This document shows, piece by piece, positions 1 to 10,107 of a DNA stretch of 64,000 nucleotides. The translations under genes and the position numbers were made by a program. A model generated the notes under the pieces. The model ran no database searches and was not told where the DNA came from. It saw nothing but the letters and a program-made list of their open reading frames with translations. How positions within the stretch are numbered: position 1 is the stretch's first letter; the number at the start of each line of letters is the position of its first letter. The stretch comes from Acidimicrobiia bacterium (GTDB lineage: Bacteria; Actinomycetota; Acidimicrobiia; Acidimicrobiales; VFJN01). The stretch is taken from the NCBI GenBank assembly GCA_009694375.1, contig SHVB01000010.1:17165-81164 (forward strand), in the 5' to 3' direction.

Positions 1-234
1 TTCATCGAGGGGGGAGAGCGGATTGCCCTAGCGGGCGAACTGCCGCTGAACACCCACGGAGGCCAACTTTCTGCCGGGCGCCTCCATGGATTCGGCTTCA
101 TCCATGAGGCGGTGCTGCAATTACGGGGCGAGGCCGGGGCCCGGCAGGTACCCGGCAAGACCGTGGAGGTGGCGGTGGTGGCCAACGGTGGCGGCCCGAT
201 TGCGGGCGCCATGCTCCTCACTCGAGAGGCATGA
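1..234 (+). CDS. Thiolase / lipid-transfer-type acetyl-CoA acetyltransferase, C-terminal fragment
   Basis: This is the last 77 residues of a gene cut by the window edge, open in frame 1 to a TGA at 232-234. It contains [16 protein letters not shown] at residues 16-31, the block near the catalytic His/Cys region in SCP-x-like thiolases, and a C-terminal [15 protein letters not shown] stretch. The family cleaves 3-ketoacyl-CoA to acyl-CoA plus a shorter CoA ester and is common in actinobacterial steroid and fatty-acid catabolism. The downstream CoA ligase starts 4 bases after the stop, which suggests one operon. The active-site Cys lies outside the window, so a non-catalytic lipid-transfer paralogue cannot be excluded. 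Confidence 0.8.
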   Translation, partial: FIEGGERIALAGELPLNTHGGQLSAGRLHGFGFIHEAVLQLRGEAGARQVPGKTVEVAVVANGGGPIAGAMLLTREA

Positions 235-238
235 GCGC

Positions 239-1678
239 ATGACGCTGTTGATGCTGCTGGAGATGATTGTGGCAGCGATGGCCGACCGTCGGGGCATCGG
301 TACCGCCGAGCGCGGGCTCACCTACCAGCAGTTGTACGACCGGGCCGGGGCCGGAGCCGAGGTCATTCGGCGGCACGGGGCCCAGCATCTCGCCTATGTG
401 GCGGCAAGCGATCTGGCCTTTCCGGTGGCCCTGTTTTCGGCGGCCTGGGCGGGTGTGCCGTTTCTTCCCCTCAACTATCGCCAGAGCGCCGAGTCGCAGC
501 GCGCGCTGTTGGCGCAGCACGACGACGTCTTGGTGATCGCCGATGCTCCGGCGGGCGAGGGGCTGGAGCGGGCGGGGTTTACGGTGCTCTCGGTGGAGGA
601 ATGGAATACCGCTACCGCGTCGGTGGTGGAGGCTGCCCCGAGCGAGACCGACGGAGACGACGTGGCGGTGTTGCTCTACACCAGTGGCACGACCGCTGAT
701 CCCAAGGCGGTTGTGCTGCGCCACCGCCATCTCAGCGCCTACGTGATCGGGTCGGTCGATTTCGCCGCCGCCCCGGTGGAGGATGCCAGCTTGGTGAGCG
801 TGCCGCCGTATCACGTGGCCGGCGTGGCCAACGTGGTGTCGAGTGTGTACGGCGCCCGACGGATCGTCTACCTGCCCGCCTTCTCACCGGAGGCCTGGCT
901 CGCCACGGTGGGTTCGGAAGGCATCACCCACGCCATGGTGGTTCCCACCATGCTCGCCCGGGTACTTGAGCAGTTGGGTGACCACCAGATCGCCACCACC
1001 CCTACCTTGCGGTCGATCGCCTATGGCGGTGCTCGGATGCCCATCACCGTGCTCACCCGGGCGCTGGCGGCCTTCCCCACCACCGACTTCGTGAATGCCT
1101 ATGGCCTCACCGAAACAAGTTCCACCATTGCGGTACTCGGCCCCGAGGACCACCGGAGTGGTGAGCGACTCGGCTCGGTGGGGCGAGTGGTGCCCGGTGT
1201 CGAGGTGGAGGTTCGCGATGGCGAGATCTGGGTTCGGGGTGATCAGGTCTCGGGGGAATACCTCGGCCATGCCGTGGCCCTTGATGCCAACGGGTGGTTC
1301 GCCACCCGGGACCGCGGCTGGGTTGATGCTGAGGGCTACCTTTTTATCGATGGACGCGCCGACGACACCATCATCCGCGGCGGCGAGAACATTGCCCCCG
1401 CCGAGATCGAAGATGTGCTGCTGGCGCATCCGGCCGTAGGGTCGTGCGCGGTGGTGGGGATTCCTGATGACGAGTGGGGTCAGCGCATCGGTGCGGCGGT
1501 GGTCTTGCGGCCCGGGGCCATCGCGGCGGCGGAGGAACTTCAGGAATGGGCCCGGGCTTCGCTACGCTCGTCCAAGACGCCCGATGTGGTGGTCTTTTGT
1601 CACGACCTTCCCCTCACCGACACCGGCAAGGTGCTGCGTCGTGTGGTGCTGGCGGATCTACTGGAGAGCGACCGCTGA
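239..1678 (+). CDS. AMP-forming acyl-CoA synthetase (class I adenylate-forming)
   Basis: This 479-residue protein activates a carboxylic acid with ATP and transfers the acyl group to CoA. The phosphate-binding loop LLYTSGTTADPK lies near residue 145, the YGLTETSS motif near 286, the hinge region GRADDTIIRGGENIAP near 371-386, and the catalytic lysine in DTGKVLRR near 462. The ATG at 239 lies just after the thiolase stop and gives a normal N-terminus (MTLLMLLEMIVAAMADRRG). The open frame extends further upstream but that part overlaps the thiolase and looks non-coding. The stop shares one base with the following tesB start. Substrate is not deducible; the neighbours suggest a medium-chain or ring-bearing acid. 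Confidence 0.9.
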   Translation: MTLLMLLEMIVAAMADRRGIGTAERGLTYQQLYDRAGAGAEVIRRHGAQHLAYVAASDLAFPVALFSAAWAGVPFLPLNYRQSAESQRALLAQHDDVLVIADAPAGEGLERAGFTVLSVEEWNTATASVVEAAPSETDGDDVAVLLYTSGTTADPKAVVLRHRHLSAYVIGSVDFAAAPVEDASLVSVPPYHVAGVANVVSSVYGARRIVYLPAFSPEAWLATVGSEGITHAMVVPTMLARVLEQLGDHQIATTPTLRSIAYGGARMPITVLTRALAAFPTTDFVNAYGLTETSSTIAVLGPEDHRSGERLGSVGRVVPGVEVEVRDGEIWVRGDQVSGEYLGHAVALDANGWFATRDRGWVDAEGYLFIDGRADDTIIRGGENIAPAEIEDVLLAHPAVGSCAVVGIPDDEWGQRIGAAVVLRPGAIAAAEELQEWARASLRSSKTPDVVVFCHDLPLTDTGKVLRRVVLADLLESDR

Positions 1679-2496
1679 TGGCCTTTGGTCTCCACGATCT
1701 GCTGGCCTGTCTGGAACTCCGGGCGGTTCGTGATGGGGTGATGGAGGGATCCAACCTCGACATCGGGTACCACCGGGTGTTCGGAGGGCAGATCTTGGCG
1801 CAGGCGCTCATGGCCGCCGCGACGGCGTCGCCGGACAAGTCGGTGAAATCGATCACGGTGCTGTTCCCCCGGGAGGGGGATACGGGTCAGCCCATGCAGT
1901 ACCGAGTGGTCAAAACCCACGATGGCCGCACCTTCGGCAGCACGGAAATCACGGCACAGCAGGGCGACAAGGTGATCGCGGTGGCGCTGGTCTCGATGCA
2001 TATCGCCGAGGCCGGCCCGTACCACAGCCACGGGCCGCCTGAGGTTGGTGGTCCCCACGACGCGGTGGCGCACACGTACCCGATGATTCCCTGGGAGGTG
2101 CGTAGCGTCGGGGGGGTGGATTTGGCCAGTGACGCGATGGGCCCGGCTTCACTGGAGTTGTGGATGCGGGTGGCGGACGTGCCCGCCGAGGCGGCGGTGC
2201 ATCAGGCGCTGCTGGCCCATGCCAGCGATCTCACCCTCATCGGTACGGCCCTGCGCCCCTTCGAGGGTCTGTCGCAGGCCTCCTCCACGGTCAGTTTGCA
2301 CACGGCGGTCACGTCGCACTCGTTGTGGTTCCATCAGCCCTTCCGGCTGGATGAATGGGTGCTGATCGCCCAACACAGTCCGCTGGTGGCCCACGGGCGC
2401 GCCTTCGGCCGTGGTGATGTGTTCGGCGCCACCGGCGAGTTGGTGGCCTCCTTCGCCCAGGAGGCGATGGTGCGTCCGATAGCGGGGCCGTCATGA
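1678..2496 (+). CDS. tesB: Acyl-CoA thioesterase II (TesB family)
   Basis: This 272-residue double-hotdog thioesterase hydrolyses acyl-CoA to free acid and CoA. The N-terminal hotdog contains GYHRVFGGQILAQALMAA (residues about 22-40). The C-terminal hotdog ends with FGRGDVFGATGELVASFAQE, the usual TesB ending with its conserved Gln. The start ATG overlaps the CoA ligase stop by one base (TGATG), and the stop overlaps the next gene by ATGA, so the three genes are probably co-translated. It may release CoA from dead-end intermediates during catabolism. Length is normal for the family. Confidence 0.92.
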   Translation: MAFGLHDLLACLELRAVRDGVMEGSNLDIGYHRVFGGQILAQALMAAATASPDKSVKSITVLFPREGDTGQPMQYRVVKTHDGRTFGSTEITAQQGDKVIAVALVSMHIAEAGPYHSHGPPEVGGPHDAVAHTYPMIPWEVRSVGGVDLASDAMGPASLELWMRVADVPAEAAVHQALLAHASDLTLIGTALRPFEGLSQASSTVSLHTAVTSHSLWFHQPFRLDEWVLIAQHSPLVAHGRAFGRGDVFGATGELVASFAQEAMVRPIAGPS

Positions 2497-3494
2497 CGGC
2501 GCGTTCGATCTTGGTGGCATCGCTGCCTACCGGGCCGCGCCATCCGCTCTCGGGCACGCCAGCGCGCCAACGTCCCTCGGTGCGGCGCACCACCACGGTC
2601 GACCAGCGCCGAGGGGAACCAGGTGAGCCGACGGTGGTGGTGGCGGCGGGCCGTGATCTATTGACCAAGGCCGACGGCACGGTGGTGGTGGTGGATGAGA
2701 TAAAGGTGCGGGTGGCCATCGACGCCACCGGCCACATCGGTGCGATCGAGACGGATCCCCCCGTCCCGGCGGTGGCGTTGCTCATCGGAGCCCACGCCAG
2801 CCAGGGGTTTCGACGGCGTCTGGACGAGGCGCTGGACAGTCAGCGGACCGGTGCCACGGTGCTGCATCAACTCCTCGACGACCTACCCATGGCGGCGTTG
2901 ATCTCCAGTTACGGATCCGCCCGCGAGATGGACGACGACTGGCAGATACCCCCATCCAGTGCCGAGGGACTGGCCGATTTGTGCGCCGGCTGGGAGCGGG
3001 GTGCCACCATGCTCGGGACCCTCGAATCCACCGGTATTTTTCCGATCCCGGTGGGCCCACCGGCCCCGGATTTGTCGTCGTCGGATGATCCGTTGGCCTG
3101 GCACGACATGGAGCCGATGGATCCGCGTTCGGTTCGCCGCCGTCGCCGTCTCGATCTCACCACCGGCGAGGTGCTGTTGCTCGACGTTCATTTCCGCGAC
3201 AGTCACATGGGGCTCGATGCCGCCGAGGAGGTGCTGCACGAGTACACCCTGGCCGCTACCTTCGACCCCCAGCATCTGGTGGTGCTGTCCTCAGAGGCGG
3301 TGGCTCACACCCTCCCCTGGCCCGAGTGCCCCCGGGCGTTGGCGAGCGCCGGGCGGATTGTGGGGGAGTCGGTGGCCGATCTGCCGCGGAAGGTACGCAC
3401 CGAGTTTTCTGGCCTCACCACCTGCACCCATCTGAACGATGTCTTTCGCTCATTGGCCGGCGTCGTGCCCCTGGCGGCGGCTCTCTCCGGATGA
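2493..3494 (+). CDS. DUF2889 domain-containing protein
   Basis: This 333-residue protein of unknown function overlaps tesB by ATGA. It starts MTARSILVASLPTGPRHPLSG. The region after residue 30 (RRTTTVDQRRGE, then VDEIKVRVAIDATGHI) and the central QRTGATVLHQLLDDLPMAALIS block resemble the DUF2889 family, which often sits beside CoA-ester catabolic genes. No signal peptide or transmembrane segment is visible. The C-terminal third contains LDVHFRDSHMG and CTHLNDVFRSLAG. Its position in a ligase/thioesterase operon implies a link to acyl-CoA or aromatic/steroid metabolism, but no reaction can be assigned. Confidence 0.7.
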   Translation: MTARSILVASLPTGPRHPLSGTPARQRPSVRRTTTVDQRRGEPGEPTVVVAAGRDLLTKADGTVVVVDEIKVRVAIDATGHIGAIETDPPVPAVALLIGAHASQGFRRRLDEALDSQRTGATVLHQLLDDLPMAALISSYGSAREMDDDWQIPPSSAEGLADLCAGWERGATMLGTLESTGIFPIPVGPPAPDLSSSDDPLAWHDMEPMDPRSVRRRRRLDLTTGEVLLLDVHFRDSHMGLDAAEEVLHEYTLAATFDPQHLVVLSSEAVAHTLPWPECPRALASAGRIVGESVADLPRKVRTEFSGLTTCTHLNDVFRSLAGVVPLAAALSG

Positions 3495-3551
3495 CCGAGG
3501 CCCCGTGGTGAGTGCGCCTGTATCCCACCCCCACTCTGGCAAGGAGTATCC

Positions 3552-3980
3552 ATGAGCGACGTGGCCGCTGATATTGCGCGACACAAGGCGGTGTTGGCCT
3601 CGGGTCACCATCTCCTGAGCGGGTTTGCGACCACCGATGTGGAGGTGGCCGGGGCGGACCTGGCGGTGGAGTTGCCGATCACGGAATACCTCACCGGCCC
3701 GCGTCGGGCACTGCATGGAGGGCTCGTCGCCACGTTGGCCGACCTCGTCGGTGGCCGTATCGCCATGATGGGTCTGGATCAGCAGAGCATCGTGGTGACC
3801 AGCGATATGACCCTGCACTACCTCGGTCCGGTAACGACCACGGCGCACGTGGTCGGTCACGTGTTGCGCCGCGGAACGCGGGCGGTGGTGGTGCGGGTAG
3901 AGGTGTACGACGAGCGCGACGGTCCACTGGCGGCGGCGTGCCAACTGGCCTTTACCGTGGTCACTCCCCGGCCGGCCTGA
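3552..3980 (+). CDS. PaaI-type hotdog thioesterase
   Basis: This 142-residue single-hotdog protein has the family signature RRALHGGLVATLADLVGG near residues 54-71, where His and Gly line the active site, followed by a TSDMTLHYLGPV strand. Family members hydrolyse CoA thioesters such as hydroxyphenylacetyl- or other aromatic acyl-CoAs. The ATG is preceded by AAGGAG at about 3540, a good ribosome site. The 57-bp gap from DUF2889 separates it slightly from the upstream operon. It converges with the minus-strand P450 operon, with only about 20 bp between the stops. Confidence 0.88.
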   Translation: MSDVAADIARHKAVLASGHHLLSGFATTDVEVAGADLAVELPITEYLTGPRRALHGGLVATLADLVGGRIAMMGLDQQSIVVTSDMTLHYLGPVTTTAHVVGHVLRRGTRAVVVRVEVYDERDGPLAAACQLAFTVVTPRPA

Positions 3981-4000
3981 TGGCGACGGGTGGTGGTGGG

Positions 4001-4309
4001 CTAGTCCGAGGACGGCAGAGGCTTGGTGCCTTTGATGAACAGTGGTTCGTCGCCGATCGACAGGGGGCCCTCGCCTCCCTGGGTGCAGAGGAGTTCGAGG
4101 CCTAGGTCGTCGTCGGCGTAACGCTTCCCCAGCAAAGCGGCGTCGCCTGCGACGGTGCGGGGTTGGTGGTCACCTCCGCTGCCGAAGGGAGCCATGGAGG
4201 CACCGCCGCAGCGTAGGTCAATCTCGACGGCCTCCTTCGGGCTCTTGACCACCACCACCTGGGTGTCGCAGGTGGTGCTCTCGAGGCGCAGACCGGGGCG
4301 AAGTTCCAT
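4001..4309 (-). CDS. Small conserved cysteine-containing protein of P450/ligase operon
   Basis: This 102-residue soluble protein is not assignable to a named family here. It has three cysteines: Cys14 (ESTTCDTQ), Cys34 (DLRCGG) and one near residue 75 (ELLCTQGGEG). The beta-rich pattern LRPGLRLESTTCDTQVVVVK resembles small proteins seen in other actinobacteria next to CoA ligases and P450s. It is the last gene of a minus-strand operon, 11 bp after the P450 stop. A metal- or redox-binding accessory role is conceivable given the cysteines, but this is speculation. Confidence 0.65.
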   Translation of the reverse strand: MELRPGLRLESTTCDTQVVVVKSPKEAVEIDLRCGGASMAPFGSGGDHQPRTVAGDAALLGKRYADDDLGLELLCTQGGEGPLSIGDEPLFIKGTKPLPSSD

Positions 4310-4320
4310 GGGCTGATCTC

Positions 4321-5517
4321 CTAACGGATGGTGACCGGGACCGATGATGGCCCAGCCACATTGGCCATGTGGACGTACTGCACCGCCTCGAGGTCTACCT
4401 GCAGGTGGGGCCAGCGCCGGTAGAACTCGGTGAAGGCGTAGGTGCCTTCGAGACGGGCGAGGTGCGCCCCGATGCAGTAGTGGATGCCGTGCCCGAAGGA
4501 AATCCCCAGCGGCCCTGTGCGGGTGATGTCGAAGCGGTCGGGGTCGGGGTAGGCCCGCTCGTCACGGTTGGCGGCGCCGGTCACAATCAGCACGGGCTGC
4601 TGGGCGGGAATGGTGACCCCGTGGAAGGAGCGGTCGTGGAGGGAGTAGCGCCCCTGGTACTGCGAGGGTGCCCGCCAGCGCAGCACTTCCTCCACCGCCG
4701 GCGCGGCCAAGGTCGGATCGGCCTGCAGTCGAGCCAACTCGTCGGGGTGCTCGGCGAAGGTCATGATGCCGCTGCCCACCAGTTTGGTCACGGTCTCGCT
4801 ACCCGCCGCCGTGAGCAGGGAGATGAAGTGGCTGATCTCTACGTCGGTGAGGTGCTCCACCGTTCCGTCGGGTCGCTCCACCTGGGCCCCGATGAGGTGT
4901 CCGATCATGTCGTCGGAGGGATGGGCGCGTTTATCGGCCACCAGATCCTGCGTGTATTGAGTGAGGGCCATCACCGCTTCGATGCCCGCGGGGGTGGGGA
5001 AGGGGCTGCCCAGTTCGAGTTCGAGCATACGATCGGTCCAGTGGCGGATCTGCTGGCGGTCGCCCGCGGGCACCCCCAGGATCGTGCAGATGACCTCCAC
5101 CGGGAATGGCCCGGCGAAGTCGTGCACGGCGTCAAAACTCTGATGGTCGGCCAGGGTGTCGAGGAGGGTATCGATCACCTCGCGCACGACGGGTTCCCAC
5201 TCGGCGATGCGGCGGGGGGTGAAGGCCCGGTTCACCAATTTGCGGAGCCTCTCGTGCATCGGCGGGTCGGTCATGATCATCATGCCGGTGGTGTGGGCGA
5301 CCGCCCCGAACTCGGCGCTGCACAACTGCGCCAGGTTGAGTCCGCGGGTAGAGGTGTAGGTGGCGACATCCCGGTGCACCTCCACACAGTCGTCGTAGCG
5401 AGAGACGGCCCAGAAGCCGATCTTCTCGTTGTGGTACACGGGGGCTTCGTTGCGCAACCACCGGTACATCTCCCACGGGTTCTCGAAGAACTCGGTGCTG
5501 AGGGGATCGAACTCCAT
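4321..5517 (-). CDS. Cytochrome P450
   Basis: This 398-residue soluble haem monooxygenase has the expected landmarks. The I-helix is AAGSETVTK (about residues 238-246), the ExxR motif is in EEVLRWRAP (about 282), and the haem-thiolate loop FGHGIHYCIGAHLAR (about 345-359) carries the cysteine ligand. It inserts oxygen into a hydrophobic substrate using electrons from a ferredoxin that is not encoded nearby. Its ATG shares one base with the stop of the upstream CoA ligase (TGATG). Length and N-terminus (MEFDPLSTEFFENPWEMY) fit bacterial CYPs of the steroid/terpenoid/fatty-acid type. Confidence 0.95.
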   Translation of the reverse strand: MEFDPLSTEFFENPWEMYRWLRNEAPVYHNEKIGFWAVSRYDDCVEVHRDVATYTSTRGLNLAQLCSAEFGAVAHTTGMMIMTDPPMHERLRKLVNRAFTPRRIAEWEPVVREVIDTLLDTLADHQSFDAVHDFAGPFPVEVICTILGVPAGDRQQIRHWTDRMLELELGSPFPTPAGIEAVMALTQYTQDLVADKRAHPSDDMIGHLIGAQVERPDGTVEHLTDVEISHFISLLTAAGSETVTKLVGSGIMTFAEHPDELARLQADPTLAAPAVEEVLRWRAPSQYQGRYSLHDRSFHGVTIPAQQPVLIVTGAANRDERAYPDPDRFDITRTGPLGISFGHGIHYCIGAHLARLEGTYAFTEFYRRWPHLQVDLEAVQYVHMANVAGPSSVPVTIR

Positions 5518-7166
5518 CAGGGTTCGTTGGCCTCGGCGTGGCGCTCTTCGAGAAGGGCGGTGAGGCGACGACGGTCGATCTTGCCGGAGTCGAGCCAGGG
5601 CAAGTCGGTCTGGTCGGCGAATACCTCGATGTGGCGAGGCACCTTGTAGGAGGCGATCGCCTCTTTCACCCGGCGTCGGGCCTCGTCGGGGGGCAGGGTG
5701 GCGTCAGGTCGCAGGGCAATGGCCGCCACCACATCCTGGCCGCGCACCGCGTGCGGTACGCCCGTGACGAAGGCCATGGTGACCTCGGGCATGGCTTCGA
5801 GCACCAGTTCTACATCGCGCGGCGTGATGTTCATACCCGACGACTTGATGAGATCGCCCAGCCGCCCGGTGAAATAGAAGTGGCCATCGGCATCGAAGTG
5901 GCCTCCGTCGCCGGTGCGGTACCAGCCGTCGGGGGTGAAGGTGTGGTCTCGCTCCGTCTTGTGGAGCCCCAACATGAGGGAATAGCCGCGTAGCCACAAC
6001 TCGCCACTTTGGCCTACGGGAACGTCCTCGAGGGTGACGACGTCCACGATCTTGTGTTCCATACCTGGCACCGGAAAGCCGAAGGACCCTTCCTTGTCGG
6101 GGGGGAGCGGATGGTCTTTGGCGTCGAAGGTATGCGGTCCGAGCGTTTCGGTCATGCCCAGGGAGTTGGCCTTGGGCACCTCGGCGGCGGCTTGAGCGGC
6201 CTGGGGGAGCAAGGCGGTGTAGGAGCCCGACCGCAGGCTGGAGAGGTCGCGCTCGGCGAAACTGGGGTGGTCGACGAGGGCTTTGGCCATGTGGGGCCAG
6301 CCGAGCACTTGGGTGATCCGCTCCTGCTCGATGAGCGCCAGGGTGGTCTCCGGATCGAACTGTTCTTCGAACACCAGGGTGGCTCCGGCATGCAGCGCGG
6401 CGACGAGGGTAAAACTGAAGCCACCTACCCAGAACAGCGGCATGGGAGTGTAGAGCACGTCGCGATCGATGAGATCACGCATCTGCCACAGGTTGTGGGC
6501 ATGGCGCACGGTGGCTCCGTGGGAATGGATGGCCCCTTTCGGATCGGCCGTGCTGCCCGAGGAATAAACCACCACCATCGGGTCGGCGGGGGTGACCTCG
6601 GACTCGCACTGGCGCAGCAGACCTTCGCTGACGGCGTTGGCTCGATCCTCCAGGACGGTGATGGGCAGCGACCACGCCGGTCGAGCCTCGCCCCAGGTCC
6701 ACACGCTGCGGAGGTAGGGGTGCGACTCGAGAAAGATGCGCTCGGCCGGCTGTTCGGCTAACCCGGGGATCGCCGTTTCGAGGCGGTCGAGGTAGTCGTG
6801 GCCGAGGTGACTTTCCACGGTGAGCAACATCTGGGCATCCGCGTGGCGCAGCACCCAGCCCAACTCGGCGGCCTTGTTGTAGGTGTTCAGCAGGATCGCC
6901 ACCGCGCCGATGCGGGTGATCCCCAGCCACCCGATGATCCACTCGGGACTGTTGCCCGCCAGCAGTGCCACCCGGGTGCCTTTGCCGGCCCCGGCCGCCA
7001 GGAGCCCGCGGGCGAGGCGGGCCGAGCGCTCGTCAACTTCGGCATAGGACAGTCGCTGGTGGCCGAGCACCGCCAGGGTCTTGGGCCCCCACTGCAGCGC
7101 GCTGTTCCGGATGAGGGCACCGCTGGTGGGGATGAAAGCGGGGAAGGAGGTCGTGCGTGGGGTCAT
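5517..7166 (-). CDS. AMP-dependent acyl-CoA synthetase (FadD-like)
   Basis: This 549-residue adenylate-forming enzyme has the P-loop VVYSSGSTADPKG (near residue 197), the GMTETLGPH motif (near 340), hinge TGRLGDLIKSSGMNITP (near 435) and a C-terminal SGKIDRR with the catalytic lysine (near 530). It is cotranscribed with the P450 (1-base overlap) and follows another CoA ligase after 15 bp. Two ligases in tandem suggest two acids of different size or two steps of side-chain processing. The alternative of a fatty acyl-AMP ligase is less likely because the C-terminal CoA-ligase elements look normal. Confidence 0.92.
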   Translation of the reverse strand: MTPRTTSFPAFIPTSGALIRNSALQWGPKTLAVLGHQRLSYAEVDERSARLARGLLAAGAGKGTRVALLAGNSPEWIIGWLGITRIGAVAILLNTYNKAAELGWVLRHADAQMLLTVESHLGHDYLDRLETAIPGLAEQPAERIFLESHPYLRSVWTWGEARPAWSLPITVLEDRANAVSEGLLRQCESEVTPADPMVVVYSSGSTADPKGAIHSHGATVRHAHNLWQMRDLIDRDVLYTPMPLFWVGGFSFTLVAALHAGATLVFEEQFDPETTLALIEQERITQVLGWPHMAKALVDHPSFAERDLSSLRSGSYTALLPQAAQAAAEVPKANSLGMTETLGPHTFDAKDHPLPPDKEGSFGFPVPGMEHKIVDVVTLEDVPVGQSGELWLRGYSLMLGLHKTERDHTFTPDGWYRTGDGGHFDADGHFYFTGRLGDLIKSSGMNITPRDVELVLEAMPEVTMAFVTGVPHAVRGQDVVAAIALRPDATLPPDEARRRVKEAIASYKVPRHIEVFADQTDLPWLDSGKIDRRRLTALLEERHAEANEP

Positions 7167-7181
7167 GGGGATGCCTGTGTC

Positions 7182-8711
<1,530 letters not shown>

Positions 8712-8819
8712 GGTTGGCTCCCCTCCTCGGAACTGACAATGCTCGGGGCGTGGTGATCATGTCTCGGTCCACCCCCCGGGGACCGCTTGCCGGCGAGGGG
8801 CCCATCGTGCGGGATGGGT

Positions 8820-10013
8820 TTAGGTCATCTGCATCAAGCGGGACAGGTTGCCGCCCATGATCTTGGCGATCACGTCGTGGGGTAGGCCGTCGAGGTCGTC
8901 GGCGAAACTGAGGGGGTCGGCCATTCCTTCGGGGTGTGGGTAATCGGAGCCGAAGAGGATGTTGTCGGCGCCGAGGAGTTCCACCAACCCCTGGGGGTCA
9001 TCCTCGTGGAACGGGTGCACAAAAATGTTCCGTTTGAATACCGCCACGGGGTCTTCTGAGAACAGGTGGGGGCTGAAGGCATAGGCCTGGGCCATGTCGG
9101 CCAGGAGGGGGCGCACCCACCCGCTGCCGTTCTCCACCGGCGCGATCTTGAGGCCGGGGAATCGAGTGCAGAGGCCGTGTCCGATGGCCGAGGCGACGGT
9201 ATCGATGATGGAGCGGTGACCGGCCCCGGTGATGGCGGCAAAGCCCGAGCCCCCCTGGAAGGGCGTGAACTCGTCGTCGCGCACGCCCTCCCACTCGTTG
9301 AGGTAGCGCTGGTAGCCACTATCGGAGGCGTGCATGCCCACCACCACGCCACTTTCCTGGACCAATTCCCAGAAGGGGTCGAACTCAGGGAGGGCGAACG
9401 AGCGGGGGCCGCGAAACCCCGGCACGGGGGCCGGGCGGACGAGGATGATCTTGGCGCCGCGCTCGATTACCCACTCCAGTTCCTGGATGGCCTCCGCCAG
9501 GATCGGCAGGGTGATGACCGGGGTGGGGAAGATGCGGTTTTCGTAGTTGAACGTCCACGTCTCGTGCATCCACTCGTTGAGGGCGTGCACCACGGCGTGG
9601 GTGGCGTCGGGGTCGTCGCGCAGGCGTTCTTCCACCAGACTGGCCAGGGTGGGCCACATGAGGGCGCGGTCGAGGCCGAGTTCGTCCATCAATTCGAGAC
9701 GGGCGCCCGGTTCGCGAAAGGCGGCCGGCGCGTCGATGGCACGACCCATGATCTCGCGCCGGGTTTTGCCCTCGGGGTTCCCAGTCTTGAAGTACTCCTC
9801 CTGTGCGCCCGGGGCCGCTACGCGTTCGAAGGTGGGATTGGGGATGTACTCGCTGATCCGCCCCTTCACCGTGATCTTCGTTCGTCCGTTTACATCGACG
9901 TAGCGAATGACCCCGGCGTAGGCGGGAGGGAGGAACTTGGTGAGGGCATCGGTGGTCTCGTAGAGATGGTTGTCGGCGTCGAAGACGGGGAAATCGAACG
10001 TACGAGATGGCAT
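8820..10013 (-). CDS. Amidohydrolase family protein (amidohydrolase_2 / metal-dependent hydrolase)
   Basis: This 397-residue TIM-barrel hydrolase starts MPSRTFDFPVFDADNHLYE, where the DADNH segment carries the first-strand metal-binding residues. It ends with ILFGSDYPHPEGMADP (about residues 353-368), the typical Asp-containing motif of the amidohydrolase_2 family. Related proteins hydrolyse or decarboxylate ring carboxylates and often occur in actinobacterial catabolic islands with P450s and CoA ligases. It is the first gene of the minus-strand operon running to 4001. GGGAGATTCACG precedes the ATG. Reaction not deducible. Confidence 0.88.
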   Translation of the reverse strand: MPSRTFDFPVFDADNHLYETTDALTKFLPPAYAGVIRYVDVNGRTKITVKGRISEYIPNPTFERVAAPGAQEEYFKTGNPEGKTRREIMGRAIDAPAAFREPGARLELMDELGLDRALMWPTLASLVEERLRDDPDATHAVVHALNEWMHETWTFNYENRIFPTPVITLPILAEAIQELEWVIERGAKIILVRPAPVPGFRGPRSFALPEFDPFWELVQESGVVVGMHASDSGYQRYLNEWEGVRDDEFTPFQGGSGFAAITGAGHRSIIDTVASAIGHGLCTRFPGLKIAPVENGSGWVRPLLADMAQAYAFSPHLFSEDPVAVFKRNIFVHPFHEDDPQGLVELLGADNILFGSDYPHPEGMADPLSFADDLDGLPHDVIAKIMGGNLSRLMQMT

Positions 10014-10107
10014 CGTGAATCTCCCTACACAGAAGTGACATTGCTGTTAGATGACCATACACTCCGGTTTCTTGACGGCCAACGGCACGCCAGCAGGGGG
10101 AGTGGGA
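10014..10107. promoter_or_regulatory. Divergent intergenic region, amidohydrolase operon / acyl-CoA dehydrogenase operon
   Basis: About 94 bp separate the minus-strand amidohydrolase start from the preferred GTG start of the plus-strand dehydrogenase. The stretch must contain both promoters if the genes are divergently transcribed, but I see no convincing -35/-10 pair or palindrome. The first plus-strand ATG (10051) has no ribosome site, whereas CAGGGGG at 10094-10100 lies 7 bases before the GTG at 10108. That spacing decides the start. Confidence 0.4.

Noticed and set aside
86..238. Extended N-terminus of the first CoA ligase
   Set aside because: It would overlap the thiolase end in another frame; the ATG at 239 lies just after the thiolase stop and gives a family-like start.
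4369..5649. Open frame opposite the first P450
   Set aside because: It is a plus-strand shadow of the P450 and ligase genes with Gly/Val/His-rich composition and no ribosome site or motif.
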